From Lathyrus oleraceus (lineage: Eukaryota > Streptophyta > Magnoliopsida > Fabales > Fabaceae): a stretch of 64,000 nt of DNA. Position 1 is the stretch's first letter, and each line of letters starts with the position of its first letter. Below the pieces are notes generated by a model. The model had not been told where the DNA came from, did no database searches, and saw nothing but the letters and a program-made list of their open reading frames with translations. Below, piece by piece: positions 1 to 11,716 of the stretch. The stretch is from assembly GCF_024323335.1 (NCBI RefSeq), contig NC_066580.1, positions 254,858,977 through 254,922,976 on the forward strand. The letters run 5' to 3'. The position numbers were made by a program, and so were the translations under genes.

Positions 1-1498
1 GGCTTAGGTTGATTCATCTGACACATGGTTATTGATGAATCAACAAGCATTAGACATGAAGAGAATTTATTGGTCAATGATGGATTAGGGAATAACAGGG
101 ATGAAGATGAAGAGGGAAGGGGAAATAGAAACCCAAATTGATTATAGGAGGAATTTCATCTGATCAATACTATCCATTCATTTTGGAAATAAATGTACAT
201 TTCATCAATCCCCCAAATCCAATAGTATTGGACAAACAAAAGTCAAATCAACCATGATCAAGGCCAAACAGAAAGTCAAATATCTCAAGACCAATTAAAT
301 AGCTCAACATAATTTTAAAACAATTATTCAATTACAAATAAAATTAAAAATGAATTAAAATGCATTTAAAAATGGACAAAACCTCAAATCCCTTCAAAAC
401 ACCAAATAAATGACCAAGGGATTTATTCTAGGTCAAACAAGGTCAAATGACCTTAGACAAAAAATATCATGATTTTTGGAAAGTCAGAAGTATTTTAAAA
501 ATATTTAAAACAAGATGAATATCATTTAATTCATGAAAAATATCAAAATTAATCCAAAAAATGATTTTAATTTAAAATATGGAATAGGAAAATATTTAAA
601 GATTTTTGGTGAAAAGTCCCATATTTTTTGGATTAAAAATGAAATTAATATGAATTAACAAAATAAATGGATTAAATGAAAAATCAGAATTAAAAAAGAA
701 AATAGAAAAAACGACGGCCATCAGATCTCCCTCATTAATTGAGGTGGTAGATCTGATGGCCAAGCGCGCGCGTTCCACCAAGGTCTTCAGTCAACGTGAC
801 ATAGGCTTGGTAATCAAAACAAATGGCTAAGATTAAAACATTTTAAATGGATCAAATAGCCAGAAGACATGACACCACATCACCAGAGCCCTAGCTCTGG
901 TTGTCTTCTCCGGTGAATCTCATCCGACTGGTCCACTACCAACCATCACCAAAATAAAAAGTGAATATACTATTTTAAAGAGAAAAAGCCCAGGAGCTCG
1001 AATCTGGCCTCAATTTCTCCTAATTCCAAATATATTTAGAGATATGAGGAATTGAATTTTGAGGTACACGATATGAGTTGCTTCGATTTGGCCTCAAAGC
1101 AACTCAATCTTGTTGCCTACATTGGTAGGACTTCAGACAACCAATAAACAAGTAGAATAGTGGAGAATTGAGAGAGAATCGAAGGCTTGAAGTTTCGGAA
1201 AAATCACCTTCGGGTTGCAGTGATTTGACCGGATCTTGATGAAATTCCAATTGGTTCTTCAACCTCTTGCTTGCAGTGATCAATTGAGATGAAAATGGCT
1301 ATGAATCCTTGGAGTTTTTATGGAATAGGGTTCTGAGTTTGCTTGGCAAGGCTTGGGCAAGGTGTGTGTGTAATTCTGAGGCCAATGCACTTGTATTTAT
1401 AGGCTATGGAATTCAATTTTGCACACCATTTAAAAGTTTGACAAAAAATAGAAATATTGTGCATGGGCATGGAATTAGGCCCAACCAATGATGCAATC
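1..1498 (-). mobile_element. Element B 3' LTR, inner part (split by element A)
   Basis: This is the distal part of an Ogre-like LTR in minus orientation, interrupted at 1498 by element A and resuming at 22971. The assignment rests on two things: the same TSD flanks A on both sides, and 1-1498 plus 22971-24382 aligns, inverted, with LTR C at about 25977-28860. A TATAAATA promoter box on the minus strand lies near 1397-1405, matching the box at 27496 in C. The U5 end lies beyond the left edge. No gene is present; the short ORFs here are chance frames. Confidence 0.8.
1494..1498. repeat. TSD CAATC, left of element A
   Basis: Five-base target site duplication. The identical CAATC lies at 22966-22970, directly after the terminal CA of element A. 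Confidence 0.9.
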
Positions 1499-1855
1499 TG
1501 TAGCGGTGTATTCGTCACTTTATGATTTATTGACTAAATCAAAAGCAAAGCATACAAAGATAGAGTCGCCACCACACTTCTATTTATCCAAAGGAATGGC
1601 TAGAAAGCGAACAAACGCCTAAGAAGTTTTACACAGAGAAAACTAATAAAAGGTCAGAGATCTGGGTAAGGGGGTAATTATGCTGTGGGAAGGTGTTAGG
1701 CACCCACAACATCCTTAGTACTCTAAGGGAACCTCTTTTCACAACTTGTTGTAAAATTATTTGTTTATGAAATATTTTTTTGTGCAAACATTGATTGTAG
1801 AGATGAGGGAAGAATATACAATTTTTATTTTTGTGTTTGGATGGAAGAATCCATT

Positions 1856-1895
1856 GCCTACGTACCTTTACAGGATCAAAACCTCGTAGTTCGGC
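1856..1895 (-). other. Conserved LTR hairpin module (A, 3' copy)
   Basis: Plus-strand CTACG (1858-1862) pairs with CGTAG (1885-1889), enclosing a small CCT/AGG stem-loop at 1865-1874, and is followed by TTCGGCTAA. The same architecture recurs in C, D and S LTRs with different stem sequences. The second A copy is at 18265-18304. Confidence 0.6.
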
Positions 1896-2515
1896 TAAAA
1901 GATTTCCAAAAAAGATGAGTGGATTGATTTTAAACAAAAGCCCTAAGGTCTTTCATTATCCACGGGAGAAAACTCAACCTATGCAACCACAAGTCCACCA
2001 TGTGAGAACAACTTCATCTTGCTAGTGAGGGACCATGCCCTATGATAAGCAAGGAAGTCTTACAATTCAATCACTAAGGACAAAAGGTGAGATTCACATC
2101 AACCACTAAGATAATAGAGACCTATGGCTAATGTATGAAAACTTGATTAAAGAATGGACAAAGCCACAAAACAATTGAATGAGTGGAATTAGTCAATTAG
2201 AATTATTCACAAAAAAAGAAGTCAAAGTATGACATTATATTCAATTCAGAAGAAGTATTGTGAAAATGAAGTTTGAAAATCAGAGGCTTAAGGCCTAGGT
2301 TTCTAGTTTTGAAGACAGATAAAAAATGTTTGCACAAATTTTCTGGTTTGGATTACAAATGAAAGTGGAGGTTATAAGGAAACAAAAGGTGGGGAAGAGG
2401 AGTAAAACTTCTTAGGAGTTCACCTCTTGAGATCATATGTAGATGACCCAAGTGATTCCTTTGGAAAAGGGAAACAAGCAGATAACAGATAAACAATGTA
2501 TCAGAAATAGCCAAA

Positions 2516-2815
2516 ATAAATGGAAACCAGATGCCAATCAATGGACTTACACTAGCCTCACAAAACAAAGATGGAAACCAGATGCCAATCAATGGACTTA
2601 CACTAGCCTCACAAAGCAAAGAAAGCATGGAAACCGGATACCAATCAATGGATTTATACTAGCCTCACAAAACAAAGAAACAAATGTAATAAGCAAGAGG
2701 AAACAAGTTGCCAATAAATGGTCTTACACTCGACTCCAAGGAAATGGAATGCCAATCAATGGTCTTAGTTCCAGCTCCTACCAGATCATAGGAAACAAAT
2801 GCCAATAGCTGGACT
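2516..2815. repeat. LTR minisatellite in A, about six degenerate units
   Basis: Units of roughly 45-60 bp share a core TGCCAATCAATGGACTTACA; the best are at 2530, 2580, 2638, 2710, 2752 and 2799. The core contains CCA-n5-TGG. Homologous units occur in the D LTRs with core CCAATCGCTGG. The plus-strand frame through it is antisense to the element and not a credible protein. Confidence 0.8.
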
Positions 2816-5414
2816 TACAATTGACTCCTCAATGGACAAAACAAAATGTCACAAAGTATGAACAATGATCATGAAATGATACACAATTAGTGCTCAAAGA
2901 TGAAAACAATGCACAGAGGCACACACAAACAATTATGCACAAATGGATAAATAAGCAAACAAGCAGTCAATTATCACACACTATACACAAGCAATAGGCT
3001 CAAGCAAGGTTGGGATTTAGTCAAGGGGTCATATCGACCTTGACAAACAAGCCAAATACTGGAATGGGTAGTCAGGCTCTTAACCTCTAACATTGAGAAT
3101 TAGGGTGAGCAGGTGGAATGGAGATGAGGGTTATGCCTCATAGCTCTTAACCCGGGCCTGGGTGAGCTTGAATCCCTAGAAAGTGTGGGAGTCCAGAATG
3201 AGGAACTCTATTCCACAATGACTGACTCTATATACAAGATTTTGGGTTTTTATTCAAATTGCATCAACACATGGTGTGAGCAAGATGAAAGACACAAATG
3301 AATGGCAGGGGACGGATTGCACATCCCTTCTATCTGCCAATTGCCTCTTAAGAGGACTTAACCTGCTTGGCACAAAATTAAACAAACAAAGACATGGCCT
3401 CTTAAGGAGGGCTTCAGACAGGTGCCTGCCAATAACAGCAGGTCTTCCAGACTACATGGAGATCAAGGAAAAATACCTAAGTGGTATGCCAACCACAAGC
3501 AAAGAAAAGAAACTCAAATAATGAGTTACAGCTACTAAAGTACCTGTGCAAACAACCAAACAATCAGTATAGTGTTCAGACAAACAGACAACAGTTAACA
3601 ACACACAGACAATCCCAATATACAACATGTAAGCCAAACAACTCAAATGAGCTATCATCAAAACCTACAAAACAACCAAATGTTAGCAATCAATAGCAAT
3701 TATCAACACTCAAATGATGAGGCAACCTCAATCATGGAAATTGGATGCTTGAACCTGAAATTCAAAGCTCAAATGTGAGTTCCAACCCCTAGGTCAAAGC
3801 TTAGGGTCAAAGGTGGAGAAAAAAGTCAAAACAGTAATCAATATTAACACAAAGCATGTTTATTCAATCATGAACATGTCCTAAAAAGGACCAAATCAAA
3901 ATCATCAAGCAAGGGCATGTAATAAGCAAGAGAAGTCAAAGACAATTTCAAAGCTCACAAATGATCATTGAGAATGAAAATTCTATATCAAAACAGAAAT
4001 GATTCAAAGAATTCTGGAAATTTTTATGAGCATATAACACATCCAACACAATCATCATACCAAAAATCATAATCAACAGAGGTCATTTGATATGGAAATG
4101 AAAATGCACAAGTTGAACATCAAATTGTGTGACACACATTGTCACACCATACAATCATGTGTATAAAACAGAAATGGCAAATGAGAAAAATGCACAATCA
4201 AGCCTCAAACATCCATCAACATGTTAGGAACAATCATGCAATATTTCATAGCATTTGGATCAATATCAAGCATTTCACACTAGCATGAATGAGGCAAGGT
4301 CACAAAAGCATACATGTCTACATAATCAGCCACAATTCAAAATCCAGCCATGCACAACTTCAGAAATCAACACCATAAAATAGAAGACATTCCAAGGATC
4401 AAGTAGCAAAAAACCAGGAATCAATTGGATCATTTTTCAATTTTATATGATTTTTCAAAGTTGGCAAAAAAATATGAAATAAAATGGAATAAGCATATGA
4501 AATTTGGAGGGAAATGGCAAAATGAAGAATTAATTTGAAAATGTTGCCTCGGCCAGAATCGAACTCGGTGTAAATCAAGAGCGCCCCTAATGCGCTGCGT
4601 TTCATTAAGTCTAGGTGGCGGTCAACAGCTTATGTGGACGGAGTCAAAGAGATACAGGCCAATCGCTTCGCTAGCGTGGCGCTGACTCACCAAACCCTAG
4701 CGCCAGCAACATAAGTTGCAGACGGCGGCGCTTGCAAGCACGCACGGTGGAAAACACCGTCTTCCTCGCGAAGACGGTGATGAACAGTAGCAACGTCAAA
4801 TTTTTTTTCCCAAAATTTGTCAAACTTCGTACCATTCAAACCGTTACAACATGTAGATCACAGATCAACCATTATTTCACACTAATTCATCACCAACAGA
4901 GAGAATCGATGGAAAACATTTTGATGTAACAAACTTTAATTAACTATATCTCTCTCAATAATTCATCATTTTCAATTCTAAAAGCATCAGCAAACTCAGC
5001 ATTCCAAGATCTACACTAACATGTCCATGGATTAAAGAATTATGAGATTCGAAAAATTAACCTCTTGAAGAGCAGCTTCTGGAAATGCATAATTCAAGAC
5101 TCCAAACGATCCAAATCAACTCCTGAGATGTTATCTTGAAGCTTTATGCAGTAATTGAGGCTTGTAGTGGCTTAGATCCAGCTCAACAATCAACTTCCAT
5201 CTTCACCTTCATGAACTTGCCATGCTTGATTTCCACACGAATTCAACAATCCAAGGCTTGATCTGCACTAAATCCACACCAGAGAACAAGAATTTGGAAG
5301 AATATGGCAAGGTTATGTGAAGAAAATTTGAATTATGATTGAGAGAAAATTTTGGAGGGAAAAATTTCTAGATCTAAAAAAATGGTGAATCCCCAAATTC
5401 TGTTATGATTATGG

Positions 5415-5422
5415 TATATATA
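5415..5422 (-). promoter_or_regulatory. TATA box in A 3' LTR
   Basis: TATATATA in the LTR, consistent with the U3/R promoter; the same octamer is at 21825-21832 in the 5' LTR. Confidence 0.55.
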
Positions 5423-6553
5423 CTCTGTACTAATCCTACTGAAAATGCAATTAGCAATTGGTTAATTACAATTAAGTGAAATAGGATGCATGGCAAAAAT
5501 TTGAAAATTGGAGGTGTGTGAAGCATGCATACGTGAACAGTAACCAATGAGAGCTCAAATGCACTTAAAATCATTTTTTCAACACAATGGCAATGGTAAA
5601 TAGTTCCCATGATGCACCAATTTCAAAATTTCAAAATTCCCTCCAAAATAGGCATGAATATGCAAAGGATCAAATGATGCAATTTCAAGCAATGTGATGA
5701 ATGATTTGGAAACTTCATGTCATGAGAAAAAAATGCAAGAAGAGCCACCAAATATGGAGTCATAATCAAAAGTTATGGCCTTTTGAATGTTCCATGCACA
5801 CTTGGCAATGATTTGATCATATCTCCTCAACCATTCATTAGATACTCATGATCTTGGACTTTTTGGAAATGGGAGAAAGAGATCTTCAACTTTCATGTTG
5901 GACAAAAATTCATTTGAAACTTCTTTGATGTTGGAAAGTTGAGTTGAAATTGGTCCAAAAACTTTCCATTTTTGGAAACTTGAAATTACAGGTCACTTTC
6001 CAGTTTTGGAAACTTTTGATTTGACTTCAAATTCTTCAATGTTGATGTTTGACATGATGAATAAGCATTGTTTGGACATGAATGAGATGAAGAAACTCAA
6101 TTTCACACTTCAAAGCCTTCAGTTGAATTTCGGTTGACTGCATTGGCCCTTAGATGACCTGAAATTGTTCTGATGAACCTGAGCCTCAACCACTTGGGGA
6201 TTTTGCTCCAAAATGAACCTATAGCTCATATATGCTCAAAATAATGGTCACATGATCCATATCTCAATGGAAACTCCATCTCTTGCACAAAGGATTCACT
6301 TGAATTGCCTTGACCTGTTGACTGCTTAAGCTGCAAGTAACAAAGGTTAATGACATGATTTTGTACATTTTTGGTTAGTAATTAAAAGAAAAGCAATGAT
6401 ATACAAATGCAATAAATGCTTGGTGATCAAGAACCACTCTCAAAGAGATCCTACCCACAGGGAAGGAAGCAAGGTGTCCAATGATCCTTGAGGCAATGCA
6501 ATGTTATGATATGATGCCATGAGGGATCTTAGGGACAAAATTGAGGTCCTACA

Positions 6554-6569
6554 GATGCCCCTATTTAAG
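6554..6569 (-). promoter_or_regulatory. Polypurine tract of A
   Basis: The sense strand reads CTTAAATAGGGGCATC directly before the 3' LTR. The same AATAGGGGCA sequence precedes the 3' LTRs of B (24383) and D (52004). Confidence 0.75.
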
Positions 6570-7203
6570 GTCATTCTAGCCGGAGAAATGAAGGTTAAAA
6601 TCTTCATCTCGACGCGGTAGAATGGGCTTAAATAACAATAATGAGACAAATTTTGGTCCCTAAGAGACCTCATGATGCAAATGTATGAATGCAAAAGAAA
6701 CAAACTTTGTGGGGCATATGGGTCCACAAAGAAGGAAAAAGACGATCCATCAGAGTAATACACTCACCAGGAACAGAGAGTCTAACAGGACTCTCATGGG
6801 GATAAGAAAAAAGAATGCGTGAGCAGGACACGACTCCGAATTAGGGGAAAAAGAACTAACACTGCGTGAGCAGGACACGACTCGACTTGGAGACCTTACT
6901 AGGGAGTAAAGGACTCAAACTGGGGAAAAGAGTTCCAAAGGAAGACAAATCCGATGGAAAGACTCAAGCTGACTCAAAGATGCGTGTATTGGGGAAAATG
7001 CCAATATAGCAAACTATCCACAACGGATACTTCGGATAAAAATTCGGACTCAGACTAGGGAAAGATTCACACAGAACCTCCCTGCCGGGGAAAATTGCAT
7101 ATATTGGGGAGTTATGCCAATACAGCAAAAGGGTAAATCACAACAGAAACTCCGCTGGGGAACGTCTAACAAAGACTCTCCAGAGGAAGCAAAAGGGTGA
7201 GGT

Positions 7204-9391
7204 GTTACCGGTTACTGGGTAACAAACTCAAAGAGACATGTGATCTGAACACCGGCTACTGGGTGAAAGAACAACACGCTCAGGAAGAATGAATATCTAA
7301 GACCGGTATAAGGGTGAGAGATATCAATCAACCAAAAACATCTGAGGAAGACCTAAAAAGGTATATCAACTCAGGAAAATCTGACTCCGCAGGGGACCAA
7401 TGTCATAATAGGGAGCAGAAAGGAAGGAACACCAGGGATACCAGTTATTGGGTATATAATAGGTGACCGACCAAAACGTGAATTGGTTTTTACTGCCAAA
7501 ACACTCATCATCCGAAAGGAGGGCTTGAAAAAGCAAATCAACTTATAGGATGGACATTCGACTCCGCAACGGGAAAACGAATCTTACTCAATTGGGGAAG
7601 GACAGAAGGCTTCAACCAAAGAGCGCATGAGATATATTATCCATTACCGTCAGAACGTGGATAGTATACTCGCATGGAAGGAACACCAGGGATACCGGTT
7701 ACTGGGTATATAATAGGTGACCTACCGAAAACGTGAATTGGTTTTTACTGCCAAAACACTCATCATCCTGAGGAGAGCAAAACGCAAACTTATTAAAGGA
7801 TGGATATTCGATTCTACAAAGAATACGAATCTTACTCCGCTGGAGAAACAATCAAAAGATTTGACCAAGGAGTGCATGAGATATATTATCTATTACCGTC
7901 AGAACGTAGATAATATACTCGCACGGAAGGAGCACCAGGGATACCGGTTACTGGGTATATAATAGGTGACCTACCAAAAAGAGAAACAATCGTTACCAAC
8001 ACCAATAGGGTAGACGAAAGATAACTTGCTGGGGATAAATTGCAAGCATACGGAAATTATCCATGAGACATATCACCGGCTACTGGGAGATACGCTCAAA
8101 AAGGAGGGTAGAAATGAATATTCGATTCCGCGAAAGGAACACGAATCTTACTCAACTGGGGAAACACAACAGGCTTCGACTAAAGAGTGCATGAGTTATA
8201 TTATCCATTACCGTCAGAACGTGGATAATACACTCGCATGGAAGATTATCCACAACCGGTTACTGGGTTAATAAAGGATAAATCAACCGAAAAGAAAGGC
8301 ATCGGGATACCAAAACTAGGTATATAATGATGACCAATCAAAGGGAGCAACAATCATTACCAACAAAAGGGTAAATGAAAGATAACTCACTAGGGATGCA
8401 TTGATAAACAATCAATGATCCGGGGAACAAATCACTGGCAAACGGTGAAAGGACCCGCTGAGGATAAAATTGCTAGCATACGACAATTATCCAAAAGAAA
8501 GAGGGAATACCTGCTGGGGATTCAATTGCTTACTCAAAGAAATTACCCAAGAGAGGGGGAATATCAACATCGAAACTGGATGAAGATAACCACAAATAGG
8601 GGATTAAATCTACCGAATACTGGGTAGAAGACCACAGACGAGTAACCATCATCAGTTAGGATGAACAACAAGGTTAACTCTGCAAAGGGGAGAACAAAGG
8701 ATTTACAGCTACCGAATCCTGGGTATAAGACCAAAGACTCAGCTGAGGATAAGGCGAAATAATTGCCGGTTACTGAGCAATTATCCATCTGTTCCACAGG
8801 GAGCACAAACTCCGATAGGGAGACAACAACAACATGGGATTTACAACTACCGAATACTGGGTAGAAGACCACAAAATCCGCCATCAACCAGGATGAACCA
8901 CAAAGGTTACCTCTGCTAGGGGATGAAAGTAGGAATTATAACTACCGAATACGGGGTAGAAGACCACAACTTTGATGAGGATAAAAAAGTAGGGTTTACA
9001 ACTACCGAATACTGGGTAGAAGACCAAAGCCTCTGCGTGGGGAGTGAAAAGATCACAATTCCGCACGGAGAACAAATAGGGTTTATAACTACCAGTTACT
9101 GGGTAGAAAACCACAAACTCTGCTGAAGAGCAAGAAAAATATGATTTACAACTACCGAATACTGGGTAGAAGACCACCGACTCTTGCTGAGGAACAAAAG
9201 GTTCACAAATACCAATCTCTGGGCAAACAACCACAGATTCCGCAAAGAGGGAAAAAAGTATATAGGATTTACAACTACCGGTTACTAGGTAGAAAACCAC
9301 AAAGAAATAGGACTTACAACTACCAGTTACTGGGTAGAGGCCCTCAGACTCCGTTGAGGATAAGATGAACTATTGTCGGTTACTGGGCAAT
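7204..9391 (-). repeat. Array of hairpins with constant loop GGTTACTG/GAATACTG
   Basis: At least 17 plus-strand hairpins have an 8-nt loop of the type GGTTACTG and differing complementary stems. Examples: GTTACC/GGTAAC at 7204-7223, CACC/GGTG at 7250-7265, ATACC/GGTAT at 7692-7709, AACC/GGTT at 8254-8269, TCTACC/GGTAGA at 8609-8628, ATAATTGC/GCAATTAT at 8759-8784, and ATTGTC/GGCAAT at 9372-9391. In the element RNA the loop reads CAGTAACC. The array lies in the 3' UTR upstream of the PPT. Confidence 0.7.
7427..8340. repeat. Tandem repeat of about 250 bp in A 3' UTR
   Basis: Copies begin with GAACACCAGGGATACC at 7427, 7681 and 7930 (spacings 254 and 249) with a partial fourth. Each unit holds one constant-loop hairpin and one longer stem around ACCGTCAGAACG. 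Confidence 0.8.
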
Positions 9392-10004
9392 TTATTCATT
9401 TATTCCACAGGGAATCACAAGAGACAGTTGAAAAAAGGCCAATTTAGGATCAAACCAAAAAGGAAAACTGAATCAAGACTCGTCCTAATGAGGAAAGAAC
9501 TCAAAAGGGAAAATTCATCCCAATATATATGTTGGGAGGAAACGGAAACAACCGCCATCCACGAGGATATATCTCAGTGGGGAACTACAAAAGGAAAAGA
9601 CAAACGCTTTCTGCTTAAAGGGCTGACTCTATATTGAGAGATTAGACCCCCGACATCTGCTCGGGGATATCTACTGGAGAGATCTATATCACCCAATAGC
9701 AGGAGATAACAAACAAAAGATATATGGCAAAGATGCAACATGAATATATAAATGTTGAAAGTATGCATGAATATGCGATTTATGTTTGATGAATGCTGAC
9801 AAAACAAACATATCTAACACAAACAGATCCAGGAATCAATCGCCCGGTACTACACCACAGGAGAGAAAGCCAGGATCACCGGAGAATAAACAATCTGCCG
9901 GGATCAGGAAACAACAAGATCTCTGCAATGATGGATCATCAGTCTCAACTAGGAAAGAGGAGCTCATTGCGCAGGTAAGAACTGCCACAAAAGCAACTCC
10001 AAAC

Positions 10005-10180
10005 CAACTCCGCTGGGGAAAAACCCACCGAGGGAGAAAAGATCACACAAGTAGATTCTGCCACACAATCCACTCTACTGGGGATACTGTCAGCAACTCC
10101 ATTGGGGACGAATCCACTGAGGGAGAAAAGATCACGCAAGTAGATTCTGCCATACAAGCAACTCTACTGGGGATCAGAAA
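10005..10180. repeat. 89-bp tandem duplication in A 3' UTR
   Basis: Two units starting CAACTC at 10005 and 10094, each containing GAGGGAGAAAAGATCAC and ending near CTCTACTGGGGAT. Confidence 0.7.
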
Positions 10181-10207
10181 CATCAGAAAATCATCAAATC
10201 TCTGTAG

Positions 10208-10212
10208 GGGAA
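10208..10212. repeat. TSD GGGAA, left of solo LTR S
   Basis: Matches GGGAA at 11863-11867. Confidence 0.85.
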
Positions 10213-10534
10213 TGTAGCAACCTGAAAAATACAGTGTGCGAAAAAACAACCGGCGAAAGAAAATGACAGAAGAGTCACCACCGTGCGTTATTTATCCCAA
10301 AGGAGGGAAAGGAAACGCTCGAAGTAAACCTGGAAAAGGAAAGGACAAGACGGGGTCTCGCAACCAAATCTTGGGTTCGGGAGTCGGTTATGCGAAGGGA
10401 AGGTATTAGCACCCCTACGCATCCGTATTACTCTACGGGATCCACTTTTGTAGTTCTTGTCTAAAGGGTGTGAGTTTATCTTGTGCTGTTTACCAAAAAA
10501 AAAAAGGTTAAATAAAAATGACTCGCGCGGATGT

Positions 10535-10691
10535 CGCATCCACTGCATACGTATCTCATCTGAATATGAGAATCAGAGTCTTCGTAGCTCGGCTGACCTA
10601 TGGGTTGGGGGGATGCGTGCTCTCTAAGACATCGCGTCTTATGCCTACGTATCTCATCTGGAATGAGAATCAGAGCAAGCCGTAGTTCGGC
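10535..10691 (-). other. Two tandem LTR hairpin modules in S
   Basis: Module 1 is GGAT-GTCGC-ATCC followed by TCTCAT/ATGAGA (10554-10571). Module 2 is AAGAC-ATCGC-GTCTT followed by TCTCAT/ATGAGA (10652-10668), then CGTAGTTCGGC. The first hairpins have different stems but keep pairing and loop. Confidence 0.6.
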
Positions 10692-11624
10692 TAACTACGG
10701 GGTTATGGAGTGGGTTTTGGACGAACGACGTTACTACGCAATCTACCGGATGCTCGACCTTTGGAGACTTACTCACCTGTAGTAGAAGGAGTAAACGCGT
10801 GTTTAGGAGAAGAAAAATTAATGAAGGGTTAGGGTTTGGTGAACTCATGCAAAAAGGCAGTCCTTGACGAAGGAACCTGTAAAAAATACACACAAAAACA
10901 TTGCCTCCTATCGAGGTCTTCCAGCTAGGAAAGCAGTAAAATGCGGGAAAAATGTAAAAGTACCACGCGGATAAAGATCCGAAGTAACAACAGTTAGAGG
11001 AATGGGAAACCCATGGATCCTTCCAAGCTAAACACCATCAAATAAAGTGAGTCAGTACAGGTAATCGGAATGAAACCTCCAGGGGGTATCCCACAAATAA
11101 AGTGGAAAACCACGCAAGTCATCCCTGCAAAAGTCATGTGAGCCCTCACAAAAACTCAACAAACAGGTTAGAGACAAAAAAAATAGGGTAATCAAGGGTT
11201 GCCCCCAAATCAAAATGTAACCACATGAATCATGCCATTAAAATTCACAAAAAAGACATGCATCAACAGGGTATCAAATTCACCCATAATACCTCATACA
11301 TTTAGAGCATTCAAATTAAAGGCATAAAGATGATGGATATAGGGCAAACCTAATTGGAGAGCTTGATTGAAATTGAGTTGCACCCGTGAGGTTTACAAAA
11401 CAATCTTTAGGGTTTATGTGAGGCAGAGGTGATTCTGTGCAGTTGAGTTCCCTTCAGGGTTTGGAGGCTGCTCTGAACTCTGTTAGCTCTTCTCTCACTA
11501 TCTTTTTCCTCAGGGTAATAGGAATAGAAATCAATATTTGTTTCACTGAAACTCTAGTATTTATAGCCTAATATTGGTAGCTTAGTGGGCTTTTGAGAGA
11601 GGTCCAAGTCTGAGATTTTTTCTT

Positions 11625-11647
11625 TTATTTATTTATTTATTATTATT

Positions 11648-11696
<49 letters not shown>

Positions 11697-11716
11697 TTTA
11701 TTTTTTTATTTTTTTT
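11625..11716. repeat. (ATT)n microsatellite in S
   Basis: An A/T-only tract with an uninterrupted ATT/TTA run at about 11652-11694. Confidence 0.9.

Larger units (their letters stand above)
1499..6553 (-). repeat. 3' LTR of element A
   Basis: A 5,055-bp LTR bounded by TGTAGCGG and CCTACA on the plus strand, nearly identical to 17908-22965. It carries a minisatellite (2516-2815), a structured module at 1856-1895, a TATA box at 5415-5422 and a PBS-like decamer at 1562-1571 near the U5 end. The ORFs seen in it on either strand are not supported as genes. Confidence 0.92.
6554..10207 (-). other. 3' UTR of A, distal part, rich in tandem repeats and hairpins
   Basis: No coding sequence. The region holds a GCGTGAGCAGGACACGACTC duplication (about 6810-6880), a roughly 250-bp repeat (7427-8340), a shorter repeat with the ACTACCGAATACTGGGTAG core (8600-9340), an 89-bp duplication (10005-10180) and many CTGGGGA motifs. 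Hypervariable tandem repeats between pol and the 3' LTR are a known feature of Ogre-type elements. The plus-strand frames through it (for example 9786-10217) are antisense to the element and by-products of the repeats. Confidence 0.8.

Noticed and set aside
4540..4625. tRNA gene
   Set aside because: Only a T-arm-like stretch; no acceptor, D or anticodon arms could be assembled.
7204..9391. Possible CRISPR-like array
   Set aside because: Spacing is irregular, the repeated part is a hairpin with changing arms, and the context is a plant retrotransposon 3' UTR.
9786..10217. 143-codon plus-strand ORF
   Set aside because: Antisense to A, made of 3' UTR repeats, no family resemblance.
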